A stretch of 64,000 nucleotides of DNA from Chitinophaga lutea (GTDB lineage: Bacteria > Bacteroidota > Bacteroidia > Chitinophagales > Chitinophagaceae): NCBI RefSeq assembly GCF_003813775.1, contig NZ_RPDH01000002.1, positions 62,001 to 126,000 of the forward strand, written 5' to 3'. The position numbers and the translations under genes are program-made. Positions 25,700 to 33,841 of the stretch are shown here, in pieces; position 1 is the first letter of the stretch; every line of letters begins with the position of its first letter. The notes under the pieces are model-generated. The model saw only the letters and a program-made list of their open reading frames with translations. It was not told the DNA's origin and ran no database searches.

Positions 25700-27259
25700 A
25701 TGAAAAAACTATTATACATATTGGTAGCCATGCTCCTGTCGGCCTGCGTGAAAGACGGTCACGACGCGGGAGACGATGTGAAGGGCACCGGCAGTATCTC
25801 CGGGCAGCTGAGCTACCAGGATAAATTCAACGGCCGCGGAGAGCAGCGCCTGCTGGCCAACAGGAAGGTGTACCTCAGTTATATTCCCGGCGATTCGGTG
25901 AATTACATTTATTATGCGACGACCGACGCGCAGGGGAACTTTACCTTCAAAAGGGTGTACGAGGGGCGCGATTATATGCTGTTTTTTGCGGACAGCGTCA
26001 ATGGCATCCACTTCTCAAAATATCTTACCGTTACGGCGTCGAAAGACAGTGTGAAGATGGTGGCCGAGAACGATACGCTGCGCCAGAACGGCATGTTGTT
26101 TTACGTGCTCGACAACCAGTTGCAGCCGTTGAAAGACGTGGAAGTGGGCCTGTTCAACAACGGGGAGATCTTTCAATCCGACACCACCAACAAACTGAGC
26201 ATCGATCAGAAAAAGTCGGACATGTACGGCCGGGTGATTTTTTATAATTACAAGGAAGGGCGGTATTATCTGCGCGCCAAAACCAGCAGTCCCGCCGGTG
26301 CTATCTCGGCCGACACTTCTTTCGGCTTCCGCGGCGCCGGTATCAGCAGCGATACCATCCTTATGAAAACAACGCTGTCGCTGAAAAACACATTGATGGT
26401 GCGCACAGTGGACGAATCCGGGAAGTTGCTGCCCGGCATTCCGTTCTGCCTGTACAACAATCCTTTGCAGTTCAACATCGAAACCTGCGCGTCCAGCAAC
26501 CGTAAGGAAACCAGCGGGGCGGACGGTACGCTCAAGATCACCAATATACTGCCGGGCGAATATTACCTGTATGCCGAAACGAAGGTGAACAATACCGATT
26601 ACCGGGGCAAACTCACCGTCACGGTGAACGCATCCGGCCAGACGAACGCCGACATCGTGCTGAAAAAAATAACGCCGAACGAACTGGCGGTGCGGGCGGT
26701 GGATGAAGCGGGCAACCCCTTGCCGGGCATCGCCGTGTGTATGTTCAACAACCCGCTGCAGTTCGGGATAGAAACCTGTGCAGGCCATTACAGAACGGAA
26801 ACCACGAAAGAAGACGGGCTCGTGAAATTCAACACGCTGTCTGCCGCCAATTATTATCTATATGCCGGTGCCACATTTAATAACATGGAATACCGGGGCA
26901 AGGCTGTTATTTTTGTGAATGCGGCCGGGCAAACGAATGCGGACCTTGTGCTGAAGAAAGTGCTGCCGGCCAGTGAGCTGGAAATCACGGCCCGCGACCA
27001 TGCCGGCACGCCGGTGAACAGCACCAAGTTGTATTTCTTTACGAGCAGGGTGCTGTTTGATGCCGATACCACACTGGGCAATGTGCGCGAAGTCACCACG
27101 GAGCAGAATGGGAAAATCACCATTCCAAACATGCCGGAAGGCAGGTATTACATCCGTGCGAGGGTGGTAGTGGGCGGCCAGGTGGTGATGAAAGGCGCTG
27201 ATTCGGTGACGGTAGTGAATTCGCCGGTGAAGATCCTGAAAACGGTATATGTTCAATAA
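25700..27259 (+). CDS. Lipoprotein with tandem Ig/prealbumin-like domains
   Basis: The product has 519 residues and lipobox LLSAC at the end of a short signal peptide. It is a string of about five carboxypeptidase-regulatory/prealbumin-like beta domains. The last three, each ~97 residues, are clear repeats; repeats 1 and 2 share YLYA, YNNPLQF or FNNPLQF, ETCA and GQTNAD motifs, with a cysteine pair in each. Such arrays act as stalks or adhesion modules at the cell surface. As last gene of the protease operon it could be the ligand-binding or presenting part. Its stop is followed directly by a hairpin terminator. Confidence 0.78.
   Translation: MKKLLYILVAMLLSACVKDGHDAGDDVKGTGSISGQLSYQDKFNGRGEQRLLANRKVYLSYIPGDSVNYIYYATTDAQGNFTFKRVYEGRDYMLFFADSVNGIHFSKYLTVTASKDSVKMVAENDTLRQNGMLFYVLDNQLQPLKDVEVGLFNNGEIFQSDTTNKLSIDQKKSDMYGRVIFYNYKEGRYYLRAKTSSPAGAISADTSFGFRGAGISSDTILMKTTLSLKNTLMVRTVDESGKLLPGIPFCLYNNPLQFNIETCASSNRKETSGADGTLKITNILPGEYYLYAETKVNNTDYRGKLTVTVNASGQTNADIVLKKITPNELAVRAVDEAGNPLPGIAVCMFNNPLQFGIETCAGHYRTETTKEDGLVKFNTLSAANYYLYAGATFNNMEYRGKAVIFVNAAGQTNADLVLKKVLPASELEITARDHAGTPVNSTKLYFFTSRVLFDADTTLGNVREVTTEQNGKITIPNMPEGRYYIRARVVVGGQVVMKGADSVTVVNSPVKILKTVYVQ
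26384..27256 (+). repeat. Three tandem ~97-residue coding repeats
   Basis: Approximate units are 26384-26671, 26672-26962 and 26963-27256. Units 1 and 2 share VRTVDESGKLLPGI / VRAVDEAGNPLPGI, NNPLQF, IETCA, YYLYA, YRGK and VNASGQTNAD / VNAAGQTNAD. Unit 3 is divergent and lacks both cysteines. Confidence 0.7.
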
Positions 27260-27263
27260 AAAT

Positions 27264-27289
27264 AAAGAGCAGGTGTGAGCCTGCTCTTT
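27264..27289 (+). terminator. Terminator of the protease operon
   Basis: AAAGAGCAGG (27264-27273) and CCTGCTCTTT (27280-27289) flank the loop TGTGAG. The T run is short (three T), so it may be leaky into the GDPD gene. Confidence 0.7.
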
Positions 27290-27304
27290 CAAAAACTTTC
27301 CACC

Positions 27305-28087
27305 ATGTTGTCTTTTCTCTTTACACTGCTTGTTGCCTGTGTGCAGGAGCAGCCGCCGCTGCCGGCGGGCCGCCATGCATTTACGGTCATCGCTCACCGG
27401 GGCGATCATGCAAAGGCGCCGGAAAATACGCTGGCGGCTTATCAGCAGGCTATCGACCACGACCTGGATTACATCGAGGCCGATCTGCGCACGACGCGCG
27501 ACGGACGGCTGGTGATCATGCACGATAACACGGTGGACCGCACCACGAACGGGAAAGGCAAAGTAAGAGAGCTCACGTTCGAGGCTATCCGGCAGCTGAA
27601 AACCGACGGCGGGCACCAGGTGCCTGCTTTTAAGGAAGTGCTGCAGCTATGCAAAGGCCGGGTGCATATTTACCTCGATTTTAAAGATGCAGATGTTAAG
27701 GCCGCTTTTGAAGAGATCAAAGCCGCGGGGATGGAACAGCAGGTATTGGTGTATGTCAATAAGGGAGCGCAGTATGCGGCCTGGAGGAGCATCGCGCCGG
27801 CCGTTCCGCTGATGGTCAGTCTGCCGGAAGATGTACGGGATGCAGCGGTGCTTAACGCGTTTCTCGACCGGCATCCCGTGTCGGCGCTCGACGGCGGTTA
27901 TAAACAATACACACGGGAGATGGTGGAAGCGGCGGTAAAGAGAGGCGTGGCCGTATGGCCCGATATGCTGCACCCGGAAGAAGGGCCTGCATTGTGGAAG
28001 GAAGCCATCGCCCTCGGGCTCCGCGGCCTGCAAACCGACCGGCCCGCCGATTTCGCGGCGTACCTTCGGGAAAATGGCATTCGTTAA
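27305..28087 (+). CDS. Glycerophosphodiester phosphodiesterase, lipoprotein
   Basis: The product has 260 residues from ATG 27305 (MLSFLFTLLVACVQ), with lipobox LLVAC; the upstream GTG at 27275 lies in the terminator loop and is rejected. It is a GDPD TIM barrel with the family motifs VIAHRGDHAKAPENTLAAYQ (catalytic His and metal Glu), YIEADLRTTRDGRLVIMHD (second catalytic His) and LDRHPVSALDGG near the end. It would release sn-glycerol-3-phosphate from glycerophosphodiesters in the periplasm. The ETDV-like motif is present as EADL. The C-terminal GLRGLQTDRPADFAAYL matches the usual family ending. Confidence 0.9.
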   Translation: MLSFLFTLLVACVQEQPPLPAGRHAFTVIAHRGDHAKAPENTLAAYQQAIDHDLDYIEADLRTTRDGRLVIMHDNTVDRTTNGKGKVRELTFEAIRQLKTDGGHQVPAFKEVLQLCKGRVHIYLDFKDADVKAAFEEIKAAGMEQQVLVYVNKGAQYAAWRSIAPAVPLMVSLPEDVRDAAVLNAFLDRHPVSALDGGYKQYTREMVEAAVKRGVAVWPDMLHPEEGPALWKEAIALGLRGLQTDRPADFAAYLRENGIR

Positions 28088-28133
28088 TTGGCATAATTCA
28101 GCGTAAATTAGGTGGCTACCAATCTTCCATGTT

Positions 28134-29048
28134 ATGAACCACAGCCACCACCGCCGGTCGTTCCTGAAAACGATGGCCACCCTGCCGGTATTGGCCGCCA
28201 CGCCGGATATTTTAGTGGCAGCCGCCGCGGAGCCGGGTAAAGGCCATAAGCTTCGCATCAGCCTGAATGCTTACTCTTTTAATGCACCGCTCCGCGACGG
28301 AAGCATGGGTCTCGACGGGCTGCTGGAGTTCTGCGCAGGCACGCCGATAGAAGCAGTTGATCTGACAGGTTATTATTTCCCCGGTTACCCGGCCGTTCCG
28401 CCGGATGCATACATTTACCACATCAAAAGGAAAGCTTTCCGCCTGGGCCTCGACATCAGTGGCACGGGCGTGCGCACAGACTTCACCAACCCCGATACCG
28501 CCAAACGCAAAGCGGACGTTCAGCTCGTGAAAAACTGGATAGTGGTCGCCGCCAAACTCGGTGCGCCCGTGATCAGGATATTTGCCGGTGCTCCGGCGCC
28601 CGCGGGGAAATCGTGGAACGACGTTGCCGCACGGATGATGGAACACGTGCAGGAGTGTGTGGCTTTCGGGAAAGAGCAGGGTGTGATCGTGGGGATGCAG
28701 CATCACAATGATTTTATCAAAACTGCGGAACATGTGCACGCGGTGTCGCGGATGATCACGTCCGATTGGTTCGGGATCATCGTGGATACGGGCAGCTATC
28801 AGTCCGGCGACCCGTACGCGCAGATCGCAGAAACCGCCAAATATGCCGTGAACTGGCAACTGAAAGAAAACGTATTTATCAACGGGAAAGCTGAGCCGGC
28901 GGATGTTCCCAGGATCATCAGCGCTATCAGAGCATCAGGCTATAAAGGGTACGTGCCGGTGGAAACCCTCGGCCCCGGCGACCCTCGCGTGAAAGTGCCT
29001 GTTTTCGTGGAGAAAGTAAGGAAGGCGCTGTTCGGTGAAGCGGGATAA
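28134..29048 (+). CDS. Tat-exported sugar phosphate isomerase/epimerase-like TIM barrel
   Basis: The product has 304 residues. The N-terminus HHRRSFLKTMATLPVLAA is a twin-arginine signal. The body is an AP-endonuclease-2-like TIM barrel (ISLNAYSFNAPLRDGSMGLD, LGAPVIRIFAGAPAPAGK, GVIVGMQHHNDFIKT, FGIIVDTGSYQSGDPYAQIA, GYKGYVPVETLGPGDPRVKV), with candidate metal ligands in QHHND, VDTG and the Glu of VETLG. Secreted members of this group are linked in Bacteroidota to 3-keto-sugar and related periplasmic sugar chemistry; that link is inferred here. It stands 46 bp after the GDPD gene and 41 bp before the next. Confidence 0.85.
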   Translation: MNHSHHRRSFLKTMATLPVLAATPDILVAAAAEPGKGHKLRISLNAYSFNAPLRDGSMGLDGLLEFCAGTPIEAVDLTGYYFPGYPAVPPDAYIYHIKRKAFRLGLDISGTGVRTDFTNPDTAKRKADVQLVKNWIVVAAKLGAPVIRIFAGAPAPAGKSWNDVAARMMEHVQECVAFGKEQGVIVGMQHHNDFIKTAEHVHAVSRMITSDWFGIIVDTGSYQSGDPYAQIAETAKYAVNWQLKENVFINGKAEPADVPRIISAIRASGYKGYVPVETLGPGDPRVKVPVFVEKVRKALFGEAG

Positions 29049-29061
29049 ATCGCTATTTTTA
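29031..29061 (+). promoter_or_regulatory. Possible promoter for the isoaspartyl peptidase gene
   Basis: TTCG at 29031-29034 and TATTTTTA at 29054-29061 are separated by 19 bp. Each has one mismatch to TTTG / TAnnTTTG. The ATG follows 28 nt later. Confidence 0.3.
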
Positions 29062-29089
29062 CCGTTGCAAACAAAATTACCTGCTGCTG

Positions 29090-30136
29090 ATGATACAACA
29101 TCCTGTTTCCCGCATATGCGCCCTGTTACTGGTATTGGTTGTGACCGCCTTCTCCGCCGCGGCGCAGCAAACAGCTGAGAAAAAATATGTACTGGTGATC
29201 CATGGCGGAGCCGGCACCATTCTCAAAAAGAATATGACGCCGGAAAAAGAAGCGGCCTACAAAGCCGGGCTCGAGGCCTCGCTGAAGAAAGGCTACGCCG
29301 TATTACAGGCCGGCGGCAGCAGTCTGGATGCCGTGGAAGCGGCCATTCGTGTAATGGAAGACGATTCGTTGTTCAATGCCGGAAAAGGTGCCGTGTTTAC
29401 GCACGACGGCCGCAATGAACTGGATGCTTCCATCATGGACGGAAAAACGCTTGGCGCCGGTTCGGTAGCGGGCGTGCGCACCATCAAAAACCCGATCACG
29501 CTGGCGAGGGCCGTGATGGAAAAGTCCGAACATGTGATGATGGCCGGGCGCGGTGCGGAACAGTTCGCGGCGCAGGCTGGCGTTGAAATCGTGGACACTT
29601 CGTACTTCCGCACGGAATCCCGCTGGCAGGGCCTGCGGAAAGCATTGCAGCAGGATTCCCTCAAAGCCCGCCTCGATCACAGTTTTGCGCCGCGGAAAGC
29701 GGGTACCGTCAACCGCGATGAGAAGTTCGGAACAGTGGGTTGCGTGGCCCTCGACAAAAACGGCAATCTCGCCGCCGGAACGTCTACCGGGGGCATGACG
29801 AACAAAAAGTACGGCCGCATCGGCGATGCGCCGATCATAGGAGCCGGTACGTATGCGGACAACAACACCGTCGCCGTATCCTGCACGGGCTGGGGTGAGT
29901 TTTTTATCCGCAGTGTGGTGGCGTACGACCTGTCGGCCCTCATGCACTACAAAGGCTTGTCGGTACAGGACGCCGGCAAAACCGTCATCAAAAAAGTGGG
30001 TGAGCTCGGTGGTAACGGCGGGCTGATCGCACTGGATAAAAACGGCCGTATGGCGATGCCGTTCAATACGGAAGGCATGTACCGGGGCACGGTCACCCAG
30101 GATGGGAAAATAGAGATACTGATTTATAAAGACTAA
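29090..30136 (+). CDS. Isoaspartyl peptidase/L-asparaginase (Ntn hydrolase), exported
   Basis: This is a 348-residue precursor with a Sec signal (ICALLLVLVVTAFSAAAQQ). The family motifs are all present: YVLVIHGGAGTI at the start of the mature protein, SLDAVEAAIRVMEDD, FNAGKGAVFTHDGRNELDAS, then the autocleavage site GTVGCVALDKNGNLAAGTST, where the Thr becomes the nucleophile, followed by GRIGDAPIIGAGTYADN. It would cleave isoaspartyl dipeptides or asparagine in the periplasm. It appears monocistronic and ends at a strong bidirectional terminator. Confidence 0.95.
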   Translation: MIQHPVSRICALLLVLVVTAFSAAAQQTAEKKYVLVIHGGAGTILKKNMTPEKEAAYKAGLEASLKKGYAVLQAGGSSLDAVEAAIRVMEDDSLFNAGKGAVFTHDGRNELDASIMDGKTLGAGSVAGVRTIKNPITLARAVMEKSEHVMMAGRGAEQFAAQAGVEIVDTSYFRTESRWQGLRKALQQDSLKARLDHSFAPRKAGTVNRDEKFGTVGCVALDKNGNLAAGTSTGGMTNKKYGRIGDAPIIGAGTYADNNTVAVSCTGWGEFFIRSVVAYDLSALMHYKGLSVQDAGKTVIKKVGELGGNGGLIALDKNGRMAMPFNTEGMYRGTVTQDGKIEILIYKD

Positions 30137-30141
30137 AAAAC

Positions 30142-30173
30142 AAAAGAGCAGCCTCCCGGGAGACTGCTCTTTT
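30142..30173. terminator. Bidirectional terminator between convergent genes
   Basis: AAAAGAGCAG (30142-30151) and CTGCTCTTTT (30164-30173) form the stem, extended by the internal palindrome CTCCCGGGAG. It serves both the asparaginase and the UvrA-like gene ending at 30192. Confidence 0.85.
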
Positions 30174-30191
30174 TGCATTGCTATAGCCAGG

Positions 30192-32399
30192 TTAATGGGT
30201 GCGCAAATATTGTCCTGTTAACGACCCCGGCGCATGCAGCAGGTCCGCCGGCCGCCCTTCGAACACCACTTCTCCGCCTTTGCGCCCGCCTTCGGGCCCC
30301 ATATCTATCACCCAATCCGCGTTCCGTATCACATCCACATTATGCTCGATCACGATCACCGAATTACCGCCATCCACCAGGTGGTCGATGATGGCGAGGA
30401 GATGCCCTACATCCGACATATGTAACCCGGTTGTCGGCTCGTCCAGCACGTAAATGCTGCCCTGCTTGTGAAGTTCCCCGGCCAGTTTGATGCGCTGGCA
30501 TTCGCCGCCGGAGAGCGTGCTGAGGGGCTGCCCGAGGGTGAGGTAATCGAGGCCCACGTCGTGAATGGCCTGCAGGCGTTTTTTGAGCTCCTTTTTATCG
30601 AAAAAATGCAACGCCTGGTGCACGGTCATTTCCAGTACGTCGCTGATGGATTTACCTTTCAGTTTATAATCCAGTACTTCTCTGCTGAAGCGCTTGCCGC
30701 CGCAGGTTTCGCAGGGCGTGCGGATGGCTTCCATGAAAGCGAGGTCGGTGTAAATAAAACCGAGCCCTTCGCAATCGGGGCAGGCGCCTTTTGAATTGTA
30801 GCTGAACAGCGAAACCGACACGTTGTTGGCTTTGGCGAACAGCCGGCGGATGTCGTCCATGATGCCGGTGTAGGTGGCCGGGTTGGAGCGGATGTTGGTG
30901 CTGACGGCCGATTGGTCGATGCTGATCGCCTCGGGGCAGCGCGTCAGCAATTCCCCGTTGATGAGCGAGCTTTTCCCCGAACCGGCCACGCCGGTTACGA
31001 CGGTGAAGATGCCGGTAGGGATGTGCACCTCCACGTTCTTCAGGTTGTGCAGCGAGGCGCCGGTGATGTGGATGCTGCCGCTGGCGGTACGGCAATTTTC
31101 CTTCAGCGGTAGCGCCCGGTTCATATACTGGCCCGTGAGGGTGGGGGCTTTCAGTAATCCTTCCACAGTGCCCTCGTAAACGATCTCCCCGCCGCGTGTG
31201 CCGGCATGCGGGCCCACGTCTACAATGTGGTCGGCGGTTTTGATCACTTCGGGATCATGTTCCACGACCAGCAGCGTGTTGCCTTTGTCGCACAGCTTGC
31301 GGAGCATTTCGTTCAGCCGGTGCACATCGCGGGGATGGAGGCCGATGCTGGGCTCATCGAATATGTAAATGGTTTCGGTGAGGCTGCTGCCGAGGTGCCG
31401 CACCATCTTGATACGCTGCGACTCGCCGCCGGAAAGGGACGTGGTTTCGCGGTCGAGGCTGAGGTATTCCAGCCCGATGTCGATCATATGCTGCAAACGC
31501 TCTGCGATGGCGGGCGCCAGTGTGACAGCTACCGGGTCGTTGATCAGCCCGATGTGCCTGATCAGCTCATTGATTTCCATCGCAGCATATTCGGCGATGT
31601 TGTGACCGTTGATACGGCAATTCAGCGCCGCCGCATTCAGCCGCGCGCCGTGACACACGTCGCAGGGCGCATAGGCCAGGTACCGGTCGAGGTTGCTGAT
31701 GGTGGATTCCGCCAGCGCGCTGGTGTCTCTTTTGATGTAGAGGCGGTTGAATTTTTCGATCACCCCTTCCGGTTCCTTCCCGTGCAGCAGGGTTTGCCAT
31801 TCCTGTTCGGAATATTCTTCCAGTTTCTTATCGAGATCGAACAGCCCGGAGTTGGCATACTGGTTCCAGTACCAGGTGCCCACGGCAAATGCCGAGAAAG
31901 TGATGCCGCCTGCGTTGAGGGAGCGGCTTTTATCGAACAGCATCTGCTGGTTGGCTTCTACCCGCCGCCCGAGGCCGTTGCAGGCGGGGCACATGCCGGC
32001 AGGGTCGTTGAACGAAAAGGCGTTGGAATACCCGGCATATGGCTGGCCGGCTCGTGAAAAGAGCAGGCGCACCAGCGAATAGATGTCCGTAATGGTGCCT
32101 ACGGTGGACCGGGAATTGCCGCCGATCTTTTTCTGGTCGATAACGATGGCAGTCGACAGATTTTCAATGGCATCCGCGTCCGGCTTTTTGGCCCTGGGCA
32201 AAAAGTTCTGGACGAAGGTGGTAAAGGTCTCATTCAGCTGCCGCTGCGCCTCCGCACCAATGGTTTCGAATGCGATAGACGATTTGCCGGAGCCGGACAC
32301 CCCCGTGAACACCGTGATGCCTCCCCGGGGAATGCGCAGGTTCACGTTTTTCAGGTTGTTTTCGCGGGCGCCCCTGATTTCGATAAATGATGGTTGCAT
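30192..32399 (-). CDS. Short UvrA-like ABC ATPase
   Basis: The product has 735 residues, about 200 fewer than housekeeping UvrA (~940). Both ABC modules are intact: Walker A GVSGSGKSS near residues 33-41 and GVAGSGKSS in the second half; signatures LSGGESQRIK and LSGGECQRIK; Walker B YIFDEPSIGLHP and YVLDEPTTGLH. Zinc modules are visible (CPACNGLG with CDVCHGARL; CPDCEGLG with CETCGGKRF). The missing length falls in the first module, where UvrA carries its UvrB-binding and insertion domains. This is the UvrA2/DrrC-like type, linked to drug tolerance rather than general excision repair. A 69-residue gene lies 10 bp upstream. Confidence 0.93.
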   Translation of the reverse strand: MQPSFIEIRGARENNLKNVNLRIPRGGITVFTGVSGSGKSSIAFETIGAEAQRQLNETFTTFVQNFLPRAKKPDADAIENLSTAIVIDQKKIGGNSRSTVGTITDIYSLVRLLFSRAGQPYAGYSNAFSFNDPAGMCPACNGLGRRVEANQQMLFDKSRSLNAGGITFSAFAVGTWYWNQYANSGLFDLDKKLEEYSEQEWQTLLHGKEPEGVIEKFNRLYIKRDTSALAESTISNLDRYLAYAPCDVCHGARLNAAALNCRINGHNIAEYAAMEINELIRHIGLINDPVAVTLAPAIAERLQHMIDIGLEYLSLDRETTSLSGGESQRIKMVRHLGSSLTETIYIFDEPSIGLHPRDVHRLNEMLRKLCDKGNTLLVVEHDPEVIKTADHIVDVGPHAGTRGGEIVYEGTVEGLLKAPTLTGQYMNRALPLKENCRTASGSIHITGASLHNLKNVEVHIPTGIFTVVTGVAGSGKSSLINGELLTRCPEAISIDQSAVSTNIRSNPATYTGIMDDIRRLFAKANNVSVSLFSYNSKGACPDCEGLGFIYTDLAFMEAIRTPCETCGGKRFSREVLDYKLKGKSISDVLEMTVHQALHFFDKKELKKRLQAIHDVGLDYLTLGQPLSTLSGGECQRIKLAGELHKQGSIYVLDEPTTGLHMSDVGHLLAIIDHLVDGGNSVIVIEHNVDVIRNADWVIDMGPEGGRKGGEVVFEGRPADLLHAPGSLTGQYLRTH

Positions 32400-32409
32400 A
32401 AGCTATGAT

Positions 32410-32619
32410 TTAAGGAAGAACGGAACAGGAGAAATTGTGCCGGCGGAAAAAGGAGATCACCTTTTCCGTTACGTCTTCGGCCGATTCGATACGGAAGATT
32501 TTGTCGCAGTCTTCCAGGTCGAAGTTGAAAGTGCAGCCTGGAAATGCGTCCGCCAGCAACGGCGTTATCTTTGCAGCGTCGGCTGGCTGCAAAACATTCG
32601 TTGAAAAAACTTCCACCAT
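32410..32619 (-). CDS. Small conserved protein upstream of the UvrA-like gene
   Basis: The product has 69 residues. The sequence VFSTNVLQPADAAKITPLLA with FPGCTFNFDLEDCDKIFRIE suggests a ferredoxin-like beta-alpha-beta fold like that of heavy-metal-associated or ACT-type small proteins, but it lacks the CxxC of copper chaperones. I recall similar small hypothetical proteins in Bacteroidota, though no function. It is 10 bp upstream of the UvrA-like gene on the same strand and probably co-transcribed with it. The coding call rests on good amino acid composition, an ATG start and tight spacing. Confidence 0.7.
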   Translation of the reverse strand: MVEVFSTNVLQPADAAKITPLLADAFPGCTFNFDLEDCDKIFRIESAEDVTEKVISFFRRHNFSCSVLP

Positions 32620-32765
32620 AATTCAGATTTCCACAAAGATGCCCCGACACAGGAAAAGAGGCCCTTCAGCGCGGGATTTTTAACCCGCAGAAACGGATTT
32701 TCCGTCCTCATTTTTCACCATCCCGCGAAAATACCCTACCTTGGATCTCCATTTCCATCTAACAT

Positions 32766-33707
32766 ATGAGTAACAGGGATACAAACCCATGGCTGTTTCC
32801 GGAAGGCGGTCAGGAATATCATTATATAGATGACCGCGGCGCTGGCAGCCGCATTGTTGTAAAAGAGGACCACCTGCCCGGGGCCTCTATTTTTTTCGCC
32901 AAAGGGGAACAATCTTCCGCCGTCAGAATGAAAGAAACCGTGGAGACCCCCACACTGGCCATGTACTTTTCCCTGGAAGGTGATACGGGCTCCATGGCTG
33001 TTACCGACGAAAGTTATATGATGAAAGGACAGCAGCATGTGGTGAGTTACATGCCCCGCTTTGAAGGGTACTACCTGCTCAACAGTCCCAAAATCAGCAA
33101 CTTCGGGGTGATACTGGAAGAATCGTTTTTCAGCCGCCTGTATATGGAAGACATAGATTGCCTCAAACGTTTCTGGGACAAGGTGAACGCCGGCCAGGAG
33201 GCTGACATGGCGCCCGGCCCGATGGCCATCACGCCGCGGCAGCTGGCCCTCATCCACGATATTGCGCACTGTGGCTATACGGGCCATATGCGGCAGCTGT
33301 ACCTCGAATCGAAAATCGTGGAACTGTTCCTCTTCCAGGCCGAGCAGGCGGAAGGCCTCAAGGGCATGAAGCCGGTACAGCTGTCCGCCGCCGATATCGA
33401 CAAGCTCCACGCCGCCAAACATTACATCCGCCAGCATATGTTCGAACAGTTGAGCCTCGACCAGGTATCGCGGGAATGCGGCCTGAACGAATTCAAACTG
33501 AAGAAGGGTTTCCGCGAACTGTTTGCCACCACCGTGTTCGGCTACCTCAACGAGCTCCGGATGAGTTATGCGCGCCAGCTTATCCTGAACAGCGGCTGTT
33601 CCATCCTCGAAGCCGCATACAGCGTGGGCTACAGTGAGCCATACAGCTTCACCCGGGCATTCAGGAAACACTTCGGATACCTGCCCAGCGAGTTGAAACG
33701 CGGATAA
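32766..33707 (+). CDS. AraC family transcriptional regulator (PchR-like)
   Basis: The product has 313 residues. The N-terminal ~200 residues are a ligand-binding region without a clear cupin (SSAVRMKETVETPTLAMYFS, QQHVVSYMPRFEGYYLLNSP), as in PchR-type regulators. The C-terminal ~100 residues contain the two helix-turn-helix motifs, LSLDQVSRECGLNEFKLKKG and ILEAAYSVGYSEPYSFTRAF, ending in FGYLPSELKRG. It precedes two esterase genes on the same strand and may control them. A TACCTTGG sequence near 32738-32746 is a one-mismatch -7 candidate. Confidence 0.92.
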   Translation: MSNRDTNPWLFPEGGQEYHYIDDRGAGSRIVVKEDHLPGASIFFAKGEQSSAVRMKETVETPTLAMYFSLEGDTGSMAVTDESYMMKGQQHVVSYMPRFEGYYLLNSPKISNFGVILEESFFSRLYMEDIDCLKRFWDKVNAGQEADMAPGPMAITPRQLALIHDIAHCGYTGHMRQLYLESKIVELFLFQAEQAEGLKGMKPVQLSAADIDKLHAAKHYIRQHMFEQLSLDQVSRECGLNEFKLKKGFRELFATTVFGYLNELRMSYARQLILNSGCSILEAAYSVGYSEPYSFTRAFRKHFGYLPSELKRG

Positions 33708-33841
33708 CCTGCCTGCTGCATTTCCAATTGTGCCCGAGTAAAAAAAGCCCCCATTTTTTATTTACTAAAATTTTAGCAAAGCATTGAATTGACCGATTAT
33801 TTTTTCTATTTTTTCAGATCGAAGCATTAAACGGAAAACTC

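Noticed and set aside
27275..27304. GTG start for the GDPD gene
   Set aside because: It lies in the loop of the preceding terminator, and the ATG at 27305 begins a proper lipoprotein signal.
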